From Bacteroidales bacterium (GTDB taxonomy: Bacteria > Bacteroidota > Bacteroidia > Bacteroidales > Muribaculaceae): a stretch of DNA of 64,000 nt. This document shows positions 1 to 7,628 of this stretch, one piece after another. The stretch covers positions 3,117-67,116 of the forward strand of contig DXXM01000014.1 of NCBI GenBank assembly GCA_019416285.1, in the 5' to 3' direction. The notes below the pieces were generated by a model. That model ran no database searches and was not told the DNA's origin. It saw nothing but the letters and a program-made list of their open reading frames with translations. How positions within the stretch are numbered: the first letter of the stretch is position 1; the number at the start of each line of letters is the position of its first letter. Both the position numbers and the translations under genes were made by a program.

Positions 1-122
1 TTTGCATAATTATGTATGAATGTAGAATGGGGTTTATATAATATAGACGTGAAAAAGGTGCAATTTGTAACACCGCATAGCGAAAAAATATTTATGCAGG
101 ACAAGATATTAGATTATGGAGC

Positions 123-150
123 TTAATTATGGCGAATTCGCCATAATTAA
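123..150. repeat. 28-bp perfect palindrome
   Basis: The two 14-base arms (TTAATTATGGCGAA and its reverse complement) meet with no spacer around a central GAATTC. The palindrome lies in the AT-rich stretch before the pckA terminator and outside any gene I can support. A loop-less symmetric site is more typical of a dimeric protein-binding site than of a terminator. No partner gene is visible because the window starts just upstream. Function unknown. Confidence 0.6.
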
Positions 151-199
151 AACTTCAGTCCCGCATCAAATGATGAGAAATAGCGTGCGTTTTGGATAA

Positions 200-239
200 A
201 AAAACATAGCGCTCCGGAGGTAGATTCCGGGGCGCTATG
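200..239 (-). terminator. Rho-independent terminator of pckA
   Basis: Inverted repeat with arms at 205-217 and 227-239 (one G-T wobble) and a GC-rich stem. Read on the minus strand it is followed by a run of seven T residues. It lies about 80 bp beyond the pckA stop codon, as expected for its terminator. Confidence 0.8.
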
Positions 240-317
240 CGTGTATGTTGTCTTTGAAAGGCCTCCGTCGGCCCGGGGAGGGGCAGACGTGAGGCGTGGA
301 CGTGTGTCAGAGACTGA

Positions 318-1922
318 TTACTTCTCGATGTGAGGACCGGCAGCGACAAGAGCCTTGCCTGCTTCGTGGCCTTCGAACTTCTTGAAGTTGTTGATGAACA
401 TCTCGGCGAGCTTGTCGGCCTTCTTTGTCCATTCTGCGGGATCTGCGTAGGTGTCGCGGGGATCGAGGATCTTGGGATCGACACCGGGGAGTTCGGTAGG
501 AATGGTGAAGTCGAAGATGGGGAGCTGCTTGGTGGGAGCGGAGAGGATAGCGCCGTCGAGGATAGCGTCGATGATACCGCGGGTGTCACGGATAGAGATA
601 CGCTTGCCTGTGCCGTTCCAGCCGGTGTTCACGAGATAAGCCTTTGCACCGCTCTGTTCCATACGCTTAACGAGTTCCTCAGCGTATTTGGTGGGATGGA
701 GCGAAAGGAAAGCTGCGCCGAAGCATGCGGAGAAGGTAGGAGTAGGCTCAGTGATGCCGCGCTCTGTACCTGCGAGCTTGCTGGTGAAGCCGGAGAGGAA
801 GTAATACTTGGTCTGCTCGGGAGTGAGGATAGACACGGGAGGAAGCACACCGAAGGCATCAGCCGAAAGGAAGATTACGTTCTTTGCGGCGGGACCACGG
901 GAAGGAACGATGATGTTCTTGATGTGGTCGATGGGGTAGCTTACGCGGGTGTTCTCAGTCACGCTCTTGTCGGTAAAGTCGATTTTGCCTTCAGCGTCAA
1001 CGGTAACGTTCTCGAGGAGAGCGTCGCGGGTGATAGCGTTGTAGATGTCGGGCTCGCTTTCTTTGTCGAGGTTGATAACCTTGGCGTAGCAGCCGCCTTC
1101 GTAGTTGAACACGCCGTTGTCGTCCCAGCCGTGCTCGTCGTCACCGATAAGGAGACGCTTCGGGTCGGTGGAAAGAGTGGTCTTGCCTGTACCGGAGAGA
1201 CCGAAGAAGATAGCGGTGTTCTCACCCTGCTTATCGGTGTTGGCAGAGCAGTGCATGGAAGCGATACCGCGGAGGGGGTTGTAGTAGTTCATGATTGAGA
1301 ACATACCCTTCTTCATCTCGCCGCCATACCAGGTGTTGATGATAAGCTGCATGCGCTCGGTGAGGTTGAAGGCAACGCAGGTCTCGGAGTTGATGCCGAG
1401 TTCCTTCCAGTTCTCAACCTTAGCCTTGGAAGCGTTGAGCACAACGAAGTCGGGCTTGAAGTTCTTGAGCTCGTCCTCAGTGGGACGGATGAACATGTTG
1501 GTCACGAAGTGAGCCTGCCAAGCCACTTCCATAACGAAGCGGACAGCGAGACGGGTATCGGGGTTAGTGCCGCAGAAAGCGTCAACAACATAGAGGGTCT
1601 TGTCAGAGAGTTCCTTATCGGCAATAGCCTTGAGAGCCTTCCAGGTCTCGGGAGTGATGGGCTTGTTGTCGTTTTTGTATTCTTCGGAAGTCCACCAGAT
1701 AGAGTTAGCGCTGGTGTCATCCTTTACGAAGAACTTGTCTTTGGGAGAACGGCCGGTGTAGATACCTGTCATCACGTTGACAGCACCGAGTTCAGTTTCC
1801 TGACCTTTCTCATAGCCGGTGAGAGCGGGGTTGGTCTCATCGATGAAAAGCTGGTCGTAGCTGGGGTTGTGGATCACCTTGGCGCCGGTGATGCCGTACT
1901 GGGATAAATCAATTGTACTCAT
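318..1922 (-). CDS. pckA: Phosphoenolpyruvate carboxykinase (ATP)
   Basis: Catalyses the reversible conversion of oxaloacetate plus ATP to phosphoenolpyruvate, CO2 and ADP in the cytoplasm. In gut Bacteroidales it commonly runs in the CO2-fixing direction to feed the succinate pathway. The 534-residue length fits the ATP-dependent family. Visible signatures are TGRSPKD (about 56-62), the kinase-1 P-loop GLSGTGKT (241-248) and the kinase-2 metal site GDDEHGW (260-266). It is monocistronic, with a terminator 80 bp downstream and a Bacteroidota-type -7 element about 100 bp upstream. It fits functionally with the malate dehydrogenase gene at 10803. The family assignment is secure; the direction of flux is inference. 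Confidence 0.98.
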   Translation of the reverse strand: MSTIDLSQYGITGAKVIHNPSYDQLFIDETNPALTGYEKGQETELGAVNVMTGIYTGRSPKDKFFVKDDTSANSIWWTSEEYKNDNKPITPETWKALKAIADKELSDKTLYVVDAFCGTNPDTRLAVRFVMEVAWQAHFVTNMFIRPTEDELKNFKPDFVVLNASKAKVENWKELGINSETCVAFNLTERMQLIINTWYGGEMKKGMFSIMNYYNPLRGIASMHCSANTDKQGENTAIFFGLSGTGKTTLSTDPKRLLIGDDEHGWDDNGVFNYEGGCYAKVINLDKESEPDIYNAITRDALLENVTVDAEGKIDFTDKSVTENTRVSYPIDHIKNIIVPSRGPAAKNVIFLSADAFGVLPPVSILTPEQTKYYFLSGFTSKLAGTERGITEPTPTFSACFGAAFLSLHPTKYAEELVKRMEQSGAKAYLVNTGWNGTGKRISIRDTRGIIDAILDGAILSAPTKQLPIFDFTIPTELPGVDPKILDPRDTYADPAEWTKKADKLAEMFINNFKKFEGHEAGKALVAAGPHIEK

Positions 1923-2021
1923 TGTTGTATGAAAGAGTTTGATATAAAATTGATAATGTTATTTCCTAAAATCTTTTAAACCTTTGTAACGGCTGAATAG
2001 AAGTTCCTTCTTATCCGACTG

Positions 2022-2029
2022 CAAAGTTA
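2022..2029 (-). promoter_or_regulatory. Probable pckA promoter -7 element
   Basis: On the minus strand this reads TAACTTTG followed by C, matching the Bacteroidota TAnnTTTG -7 consensus. No convincing TTG is seen at the -33 position. It would give a leader of about 95 nt. The rest of the gap from 2030 to 2266 is AT-rich and shows nothing else I can name. Confidence 0.5.
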
Positions 2030-2266
2030 CTTACTTTTTTCGGTATTAAAGGTCAGTATTAAAGAAATTTTTCTCTATTAATAATTTTTAAATAAAACAG
2101 TAAAAAAGGGGCCTTAACACTGGCTTTTACCGCTCCAAATACTATAACAGCCCGGGGGGAGAGATAGTTTCGGGCTTTACTGACGCCAGAGGTGTTTTAA
2201 GTTTTTTTAATAGTCGCGCCATCCATTTTTCACTTAGAATATAGTGAACAGGTTAAAAATCCTCAC

Positions 2267-2274
2267 TACCTTTG
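2267..2274 (+). promoter_or_regulatory. Promoter -7 element of the structured RNA
   Basis: TACCTTTG matches TAnnTTTG exactly and places a start near 2281. It has the same TACCTTTGC form as the promoters of the tRNA gene (4496) and the candidate sRNA (16822) in this window. The -33 region is weak. Confidence 0.6.
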
Positions 2275-2280
2275 CGTCAC

Positions 2281-2530
2281 AAACCATACCGTCTCTCAAA
2301 CGCCACCGGAGTGTGGCCCGAACAACACCACCGTGGGAGACTTCTGGATGTTCCCTCTGTCTGGAAACCGCCAACAATTATTCAGTCCGCGGGGAACAAG
2401 GATAAGAAATAGTTTATATGCTCGAAATATGGGCTGAACTCTTCCTACACTTGTTCCGTGGAAAAGGCGCTTGGCGGTGCCACAGACTGGGAACACGGTA
2501 GTGACAACAAGGGTTCAGCCCTATTTTTTC
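2281..2530 (+). ncRNA. ssrS: Long-hairpin structured RNA, candidate 6S RNA
   Basis: No protein is convincing here, but the stretch can form one long interrupted rod. Paired arms are 2326-2335 with 2494-2503, 2350-2355 with 2489-2494, 2359-2364 with 2480-2487, 2368-2374 with 2471-2477, and 2393-2400 with 2450-2457. An asymmetric internal bubble (about 2336-2349) and a large apical region remain. It starts just after a good -7 element and ends in a T-run at 2524-2529 after a segment (2511-2521) that can also pair with 2430-2439. This rod with bubble resembles 6S RNA, the regulator that binds RNA polymerase holoenzyme. The sequence lacks recognisable hallmarks of tmRNA or RNase P RNA. The structured RNA call is firm; the 6S identity is inference. 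Confidence 0.5.
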
Positions 2531-2758
2531 ACCCCGCTATCAGACTGCGCAGCGACCCCGGGCCAAAGGCCTCTCTACAGGAAGCGAGCCAAACACTGCT
2601 TCCTAATGTGAATACATAGACTAAGAATAGTAATTTCCACTTCATCCTTACTGCTACGCAGAAAAGCCGGAAAGACGCCGGCTCGTTCTACTTTCGACAG
2701 TACACTACTTTCCTGACATATCACTCTCCCCTCAAGTACACACACATTTCTTATTGAC

Positions 2759-2974
2759 ATGACGACTATATTTATTGGCAAACTTATCAAGGACGAGCTA
2801 AAGACGCAGCAAAAATCTGTGGTGTGGCTCTCGCAGGAGCTCGGGTGCAACCGCACCAACATCTACAAGATTTTCAACCGTCACAGCATTGATGCCGAGC
2901 TTCTGCTGCGCATCTCTCGTGTCCTTGGCCGTAACTTTTTCGAGCCGTATGTGACTCGCCTGCCGGACGACTGA
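2759..2974 (+). CDS. Small helix-turn-helix (XRE-like) DNA-binding protein
   Basis: A 71-residue protein that is little more than one helix-turn-helix domain. The segment from about residue 22 to 60 (WLSQELGCNRTNIYKIF, then a second helix pair with LLLRISRVLG) matches the Cro/C1-type fold. Such stand-alone domains are probably DNA-binding regulators; the target is unknown. It starts at ATG 2759 after a 228-bp gap following the structured RNA, and converges on rlmN. No partner toxin or phage gene is near. Codon use looks like its neighbours. Confidence 0.75.
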   Translation: MTTIFIGKLIKDELKTQQKSVVWLSQELGCNRTNIYKIFNRHSIDAELLLRISRVLGRNFFEPYVTRLPDD

Positions 2975-3153
2975 CCTTCCCGGCCGTCTGCATGACTGCC
3001 ATCGCCTCATTCCAGAAATCCATAGACAGCCCCGCCCTCCACGCCTGTACGGACCATACGAAAAGAGGGCTAAAATAATTGACAATTTTCAAGGACAATG
3101 ACAGCCGCCGCCCCACCCCTACGGATTATCCGCAGATGGAGCTGTGGCTTCCT

Positions 3154-4242
3154 TTATGCGTCGCGGCCGGAAACAGCCGCGGTCTCCCCGCTGAGCATAC
3201 CGCAGGCGGCTTCGATGTCCTCGCCACGCGAGGCGCGTATGGTGGCCGTCACACCCAGTTCGTTGAGGCGGTCGCGGAAACGCTCCATTGACTCAGTGGA
3301 GGCCGTGGAGTGTTCGAAGCCGGGTATGGCATGGAAACGTATGAGGTTCACGCGACAGTCCACCCCCTTGAGCAGCCTGGCGAGCGCATCGGCATGGCGG
3401 AGGTCGTCGTTGATACCTGCCCACATTATATATTCAGCCGACAGGCGGCGCTGATGTGCGAAGTCGTAGCCGCGGAGGAAGTCAATCACCCCCGCAACCG
3501 GAAAGGCTTTCTGCACCGGCATCAGCCCTTCGCGCTCGGCGGCGTATGGCGAATGGACGCTGATGGCCACATGTACCTTCGTCTCGTCGAGCAGGCGGCG
3601 CAGGCCGTCGAGCTTGCCGATTGACGATACGGTGATGCGCTTCGGGCTCCAGGCGAGCCCCCACGGTGCGGTAAGCACTTCGAGCGCCTTGAGCACCTCG
3701 TCGACATTATCCATCGGTTCTCCCATGCCCATGAACACAAGATTGGTCAGCTTCCCGCTCTCCGGGATGGCGAAAATCTGGTTGATGATTCCGGCGGCGG
3801 TGAGATTGCCGTGGAAACCCTGGCGGCCCGTCATGCAGAAACGGCATCCCATTCTGCAACCGGCTTGCGACGACACGCAGAGCGTGGCGCGGTCATGGTC
3901 CGGGATGTAGACGGCCTCCACATCGCGGCCCCCCTTGCCGTCGAGAAGGAAATCGAAGTCCTTGCCGCGGGTGGCGAAAAGGTATTTCACGGTGCCGTCC
4001 GCGGAGCGCGCGGCTTTGACCGGCGCCTGAAGCCCGACGCAATAATGCTCGTTGAGCCATTCGCGCGCCGTCTTGGGGAGTTCGGTCATCTCGTCGATGC
4101 TGCTTACGCGGTTGACATACAGACGTCGCGCCATCTGCTTGGCGGCAAACTTGCGGAGCCCCGCTTCGGCGGCCACGGTTTCAAGTTCGGAAAGAGTCAT
4201 GCCCAACAGGGGGCGGCGGATGGCGGAGGTCTGGGAATTCAT
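3154..4242 (-). CDS. rlmN: Dual-specificity rRNA/tRNA (adenine C2) methyltransferase RlmN
   Basis: A radical-SAM enzyme that methylates C2 of A2503 in 23S rRNA and of A37 in some tRNAs. The 362 residues match the family length. The radical-SAM cluster motif CRMGCRFC has cysteines at 129, 133 and 136. The glycine-rich SAM segment FMGMGEPMDN follows, and the C-terminal catalytic cysteine lies in EAACGMLSGE (about residue 347). It is transcribed away from the tRNA-Ala gene and appears monocistronic. Confidence 0.97.
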   Translation of the reverse strand: MNSQTSAIRRPLLGMTLSELETVAAEAGLRKFAAKQMARRLYVNRVSSIDEMTELPKTAREWLNEHYCVGLQAPVKAARSADGTVKYLFATRGKDFDFLLDGKGGRDVEAVYIPDHDRATLCVSSQAGCRMGCRFCMTGRQGFHGNLTAAGIINQIFAIPESGKLTNLVFMGMGEPMDNVDEVLKALEVLTAPWGLAWSPKRITVSSIGKLDGLRRLLDETKVHVAISVHSPYAAEREGLMPVQKAFPVAGVIDFLRGYDFAHQRRLSAEYIMWAGINDDLRHADALARLLKGVDCRVNLIRFHAIPGFEHSTASTESMERFRDRLNELGVTATIRASRGEDIEAACGMLSGETAAVSGRDA

Positions 4243-4365
4243 ATCGGATGGGGATTTTGTCAGATGATATTGTCTATATTATAATGTGGCGGGATGTCGC
4301 AAAGTTCCCGGGCAGGATTTCTTTTTTAAAGCACCCACAAACGTCTGCGAATCAGCTGGGCTGCT

Positions 4366-4399
4366 GTGGACGTTTTAAAAAACGTCCCTACTGCCGGAC
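4366..4399. repeat. REP-like palindromic element, copy 1
   Basis: The core hairpin at 4368-4387 has 9-bp arms (GGACGTTTT and complement) around a 2-nt loop, followed by a conserved tail CTACTGCCGGAC. A near-identical copy in inverted orientation lies at 25078-25108, sharing the flanking GTGG and the CCGGAC tail. Dispersed short palindromes with conserved tails are typical substrates of REP-associated transposases, and one such gene lies at 59262. Confidence 0.55.
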
Positions 4400-4472
4400 A
4401 CGTATGATCGGCTTTGCGACGCCCACCGTAAACAAAAGCAATTGCAAAAATACGAAAAAAATCTTCAACCCC

Positions 4473-4503
4473 TTGCAAAAATCAAAAATCCTCATTACCT
4501 TTG
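4473..4503 (+). promoter_or_regulatory. Promoter of tRNA-Ala
   Basis: A -33 TTG at 4473-4475 and a -7 TACCTTTG at 4496-4503 are separated by 20 bp, an excellent match to the Bacteroidota sigma-ABfr promoter. The predicted start lies a few bases before the tRNA 5' end at 4517. Confidence 0.8.
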
Positions 4504-4516
4504 CACCGCAAACCAA

Positions 4517-4590
4517 GGGGTATTAGCTCATCTGGCTAGAGCGCGACACTGGCAGTGTCGAGGTGAGCGGTTCGAGTCCGCTATACTCCA
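4517..4590 (+). tRNA. tRNA-Ala (anticodon GGC)
   Basis: A full 74-nt cloverleaf can be drawn. The acceptor stem is 4517-4523 with 4583-4589 (one G-U pair) and the D stem is GCTC/GAGC. The anticodon stem is CGACA/TGTCG around the loop CTGGCAG, which gives anticodon GGC. The T stem is AGCGG/CCGCT with loop TTCGAGT, and the discriminator base is A at 4590. CCA is not encoded. It has its own promoter and terminator. Confidence 0.97.
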
Positions 4591-4595
4591 CTGAT

Positions 4596-4629
4596 AATCA
4601 GCAAGTCGGGATGACTTGCTGATTTTTTA
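4596..4629 (+). terminator. Terminator of tRNA-Ala
   Basis: Perfect 12-bp inverted repeat, arms 4596-4607 and 4613-4624, with a 5-nt loop, running into T residues. It starts 6 nt after the tRNA end. Confidence 0.9.
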
Positions 4630-4705
4630 TATCCGACAATCATACACAATATATATTGAGATTTTGTTTATTATCTCAAAATATCTAAAGGATTAGGAAC
4701 TGATA

Positions 4706-4924
4706 ATGACACGAAACGATATTGCAAAAGTATGGCTGACAAATGATGCTGTATGGATTGAACTCCATAATGGTCAGCAGGGTGTAGAACGCTTTACCGA
4801 CTATCCGCGACTGCTAAACGCCGATGAATCGCAGCGGGCTGACTACAGTCTATCGCATTTCGGAATCCATTGGCCGAAACTTGATGAGGACCTTTCCTTT
4901 GACGGATTTTTCTATAAATCGTAG
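4706..4924 (+). CDS. DUF2442 domain protein
   Basis: A 72-residue protein whose C-terminal half (GIHWPKLDEDLSFDGF) is the hallmark of the DUF2442 family. Many members of that family are encoded beside a DUF4160 gene in toxin-antitoxin-like pairs, but no DUF4160 partner is seen on either side here. The ATG at 4706 follows the tRNA-Ala terminator by 77 bp. The gene and its flanks are visibly more AT-rich than the surrounding genes. That and its place just 3' of a tRNA gene suggest a transferred or relic gene. The biochemical role is unknown. Confidence 0.7.
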   Translation: MTRNDIAKVWLTNDAVWIELHNGQQGVERFTDYPRLLNADESQRADYSLSHFGIHWPKLDEDLSFDGFFYKS

Positions 4925-4960
4925 TCACTCTCCAAATCCTAATCAACCACCTGAAAATAT

Positions 4961-5003
4961 AAAGCCCGGGGCTGCGACTATGAGGTATGCAGCCCCGGGC
5001 TTT
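4961..5003. terminator. Bidirectional terminator between convergent genes
   Basis: Perfect 15-bp stem, arms 4961-4975 and 4989-5003, bounded by AAA and TTT so it can serve both directions. It separates the DUF2442 gene from the convergent NO reductase gene. Confidence 0.85.
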
Positions 5004-5031
5004 CAGGTTGTTATTTATGCGGGATTTCGAA

Positions 5032-7290
5032 TCACTCGGCTACGGCATGACGGCGGCTCTGCCAGTTGAGCCACCAGGCCTTGCATGCTCCGATGAAGAA
5101 GGGCACGGCGCCGAAGAGGATAAACACTACGTCGCCCGGCATACGCAGCCATCCAATCAGGCTCATGGTGTGGTTGGTGACATAGTCGATTGAGCGGGCA
5201 TGCCAGTAACCGTTGTGCACCACATCCCAAAGCTGAATAAATCCGGCCGGAAGGAGGCTGAACACAATCATCATGGCCAGACCGATATTGAAGCCCCAGA
5301 AGGAGCATTTAAGCCACGGTTTGACCTGCGACCACTGGGCGTCGGTCATGTTTTTGCGTATCGCATACACACAGAGACCGAGCGACATGAAGCCGAACAC
5401 TCCGAAGAGTGCGGCATGACCGTGGTTGGGAGTCAGGTAGGTGCCGATTTCGAAATAGCTGACAATTGGCATATTGATAAGGAAACCGAACACGCCTGCG
5501 CCGATGAAGTTCCAGAATCCCACGGCCATGAAGTAGTTGAACACCCATTTGTGGCGAAGGCCGACATTTTCCGTGCCGCCCTTACGCGAGATGCTGTAGA
5601 AGCGCCATCCCTCCATACACAGCAGCACGAGGGGCACTACCTCCAGAGCCGAGAAGCATGAGGAAACGGCAACGTTAAATGTGCTCTGACCCTCGAAATA
5701 CCAGTGGTGGCCGGTGCCGATAATGCCGCCCATGAATGTGAGTATCGCCTCAAGGATAATAATCTTGATGCCTCTCCCGCGGCTCACGATACCGAGCTCC
5801 ACAAACACCATGGCGACCATAGTGGTGGCAAAAGCCTCGAAGAAGCCTTCGACCCAAAGGTGAATCATCCAGAAGCGCCAGGTATCGACCACGGTATAAT
5901 TGGTCATACTGTCGAAGAATATGGCCGGGATATAGAACACGGGCACGCAGATGGCAAACACAAGGAAAAGCCATCCGAGGAATCTCTTGCCAGGCACTTT
6001 GAGGGCGGGGAGGGTGTTGCGGATAATCACGTAGGCCCACACGAGGAAGCCCGCAATCATGAGCAGCTGGAAGCCTCGGCCCATCTCCACATATTCCCAG
6101 CCCTGACTGCCGAGCCAAAACGAGCCGTCACCGTTGCCCCACCATCCGGCGAGGCCGGCCCATTCAGCAAGAAGAGAGCCGAAAATCACAAGTCCGAAGG
6201 CGCCGAAGAGGAAATAAGTCAGCTTGACGAGCCCTTTCCACCCCTTTCCGCCGAAAATTCGGGAAATAATCAGACCTCCGAGCACGAATCCCGTCGCAAT
6301 CCACAGGATAGCGAGCTGTATGTGCCACGTTCTGACCAGCTGACTCGGGAATATGGCCGAAAGGTCAAGTCCGTAGAACGAGCCGGGGTCGGAGCGGTAA
6401 TGCGCTACGGCGCCACCCACAAGTGTCTGGGTAAGCAGGAGCAGACCCACCACCACGACAAATTTAAGCAGGCCTCTGATTGAAGCCGGCTGGTTGCCGT
6501 CGGCCGTCATCATCGGGAAGGGAGGCACAGCGGCTTTCCAGTCAGCTTCCTTGTCGCGCCCGACAAAGAAAAGACATGCGCCTATGCCCATGAGAAGGAA
6601 AAGCAGCGAAGCCACGCTCCATACGGTCAGAGCATCCGAGGGGCCCTGGTCTATCACCGGTTCGTAGGGGAAATTGTTTGTATAGGAATAGTCCTCTCCC
6701 GGTCTGTTGGCCGAACAAGCCCATGCCGACCACGCGAAGAAGGCGCTCAGCTGATGCAGTTCGGTCTCGTCGCTGATGAGGTCGTGCCGGAGACCGCCGT
6801 TGTTCTCAGGCTTGCTGAAATAGGTTTTCCAGTATCCGGGAGCCTCGGCGAACACAGCGGTCTGCGCGTCGTCCATCACAAGGACGCCGGTGACTTCATC
6901 GTAGCGGTTGGTCTTGGCGAGCCTGTTGATTTCATCCATCTGCATGTAGGGATTCAGCCTGCGGGTTTCCAAGGCTACCTGATGCAGATAGTCGGCGGAG
7001 AAATCAGGGCCGAGATAGGCGCCGTGGCCCCATACGGTGCCGTTGTCGTGAAGGCCGTAGCGGAGAAAGACCGCCTGGCCGTGGCGTATGTCATCACCGG
7101 TAAAGAGCACATTGCCTTTCATATCCTTTACCACCTCCGGAATCGGAGGTTTGTCGGAATAAGCCTTGTGAGTGACTGTCAGGAGGACTGCAAATCCATA
7201 GATAAACACAAAGCAGAGGACGAGTATCCACCAGCGTGAGATGACAGGCGAAGAGTAATCTCTCTCGAACTGTAGATTCGGACTATCCAT
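5032..7290 (-). CDS. norB: Quinol-dependent nitric oxide reductase (qNOR)
   Basis: A single-subunit NO reductase of the heme-copper oxidase superfamily that reduces two NO to N2O with electrons from quinol in the inner membrane. Its 752 residues fit the qNOR class. After an N-terminal helix (about 20-42), a periplasmic domain with the cytochrome-c-like fold but no CXXCH motif spans about 45-215. A NorB-type bundle of transmembrane helices follows. Heme and FeB ligand candidates are H323 (RTWHIQL), HLWVEGFFEAFA (around 485), the His pair in GTGHHWYFEG (around 535) and NHGHAALFG. It stands alone, with no norC or dedicated regulator beside it, and is divergent from the lut operon. In a gut anaerobe the likely role is NO detoxification. 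Confidence 0.95.
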   Translation of the reverse strand: MDSPNLQFERDYSSPVISRWWILVLCFVFIYGFAVLLTVTHKAYSDKPPIPEVVKDMKGNVLFTGDDIRHGQAVFLRYGLHDNGTVWGHGAYLGPDFSADYLHQVALETRRLNPYMQMDEINRLAKTNRYDEVTGVLVMDDAQTAVFAEAPGYWKTYFSKPENNGGLRHDLISDETELHQLSAFFAWSAWACSANRPGEDYSYTNNFPYEPVIDQGPSDALTVWSVASLLFLLMGIGACLFFVGRDKEADWKAAVPPFPMMTADGNQPASIRGLLKFVVVVGLLLLTQTLVGGAVAHYRSDPGSFYGLDLSAIFPSQLVRTWHIQLAILWIATGFVLGGLIISRIFGGKGWKGLVKLTYFLFGAFGLVIFGSLLAEWAGLAGWWGNGDGSFWLGSQGWEYVEMGRGFQLLMIAGFLVWAYVIIRNTLPALKVPGKRFLGWLFLVFAICVPVFYIPAIFFDSMTNYTVVDTWRFWMIHLWVEGFFEAFATTMVAMVFVELGIVSRGRGIKIIILEAILTFMGGIIGTGHHWYFEGQSTFNVAVSSCFSALEVVPLVLLCMEGWRFYSISRKGGTENVGLRHKWVFNYFMAVGFWNFIGAGVFGFLINMPIVSYFEIGTYLTPNHGHAALFGVFGFMSLGLCVYAIRKNMTDAQWSQVKPWLKCSFWGFNIGLAMMIVFSLLPAGFIQLWDVVHNGYWHARSIDYVTNHTMSLIGWLRMPGDVVFILFGAVPFFIGACKAWWLNWQSRRHAVAE

Positions 7291-7628
7291 CGTAAAAAAA
7301 TTTTTTAAATAGTGATTAAATGAGTTTTCGGAAACGGGAGGAGAGCTGACTTCTGCCGGATGTTGCCGGATTACGCAGCATGCCCTCTATGGAAATCCGC
7401 TTCCAGGTCTGTAGGTAAAATGTGGTAAAATGTGGATTCCTAAAATCTCTTATGGCTCATATATGATAAGAAAACAAAATTAACCTAAAGTTTGTTTATA
7501 AGATATAACGGCTGACTCCTACCGATTTCCATGCCGCAACACCACACCGGCGAAATATGGTGCAGGCGACGCATTAACCCTAACTGACCGACACAACTCA
7601 CCCCCCGAACATATACATTTTACACATT
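7291..7628. promoter_or_regulatory. Divergent intergenic region norB / lutABC
   Basis: This 338-bp gap must hold the promoters of both divergent units. On the minus strand TAATTTTG at 7475-7482 fits a -7 element for norB, although a clear -33 is missing. No good TAnnTTTG was found in front of lutA. A short direct repeat (GGTAAAATGTGG-type, about 7413-7434) is also present. No binding site could be named. Confidence 0.35.

Noticed and set aside
330..1298. Long open frame antisense to pckA (322 codons)
   Set aside because: It is the complement of a conserved gene with strong codon bias; the protein has no recognisable domain and a biased Val/Glu/Asp-rich composition. The pckA motifs on the other strand are decisive.
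2296..2496. 66-codon frame on the minus strand through the structured RNA
   Set aside because: It lies inside the self-complementary RNA region and has no family features; its composition follows from the hairpin arms.
2281..2530. tmRNA or RNase P RNA
   Set aside because: No tRNA-like ends or tag reading frame for tmRNA, and no recognisable conserved RNase P core; the long rod shape fits 6S better.
5704..6483. 259-codon frame antisense to norB with many His/Glu residues
   Set aside because: The His/Glu-rich look arises from complementing hydrophobic membrane-helix codons; not a metal-binding protein.
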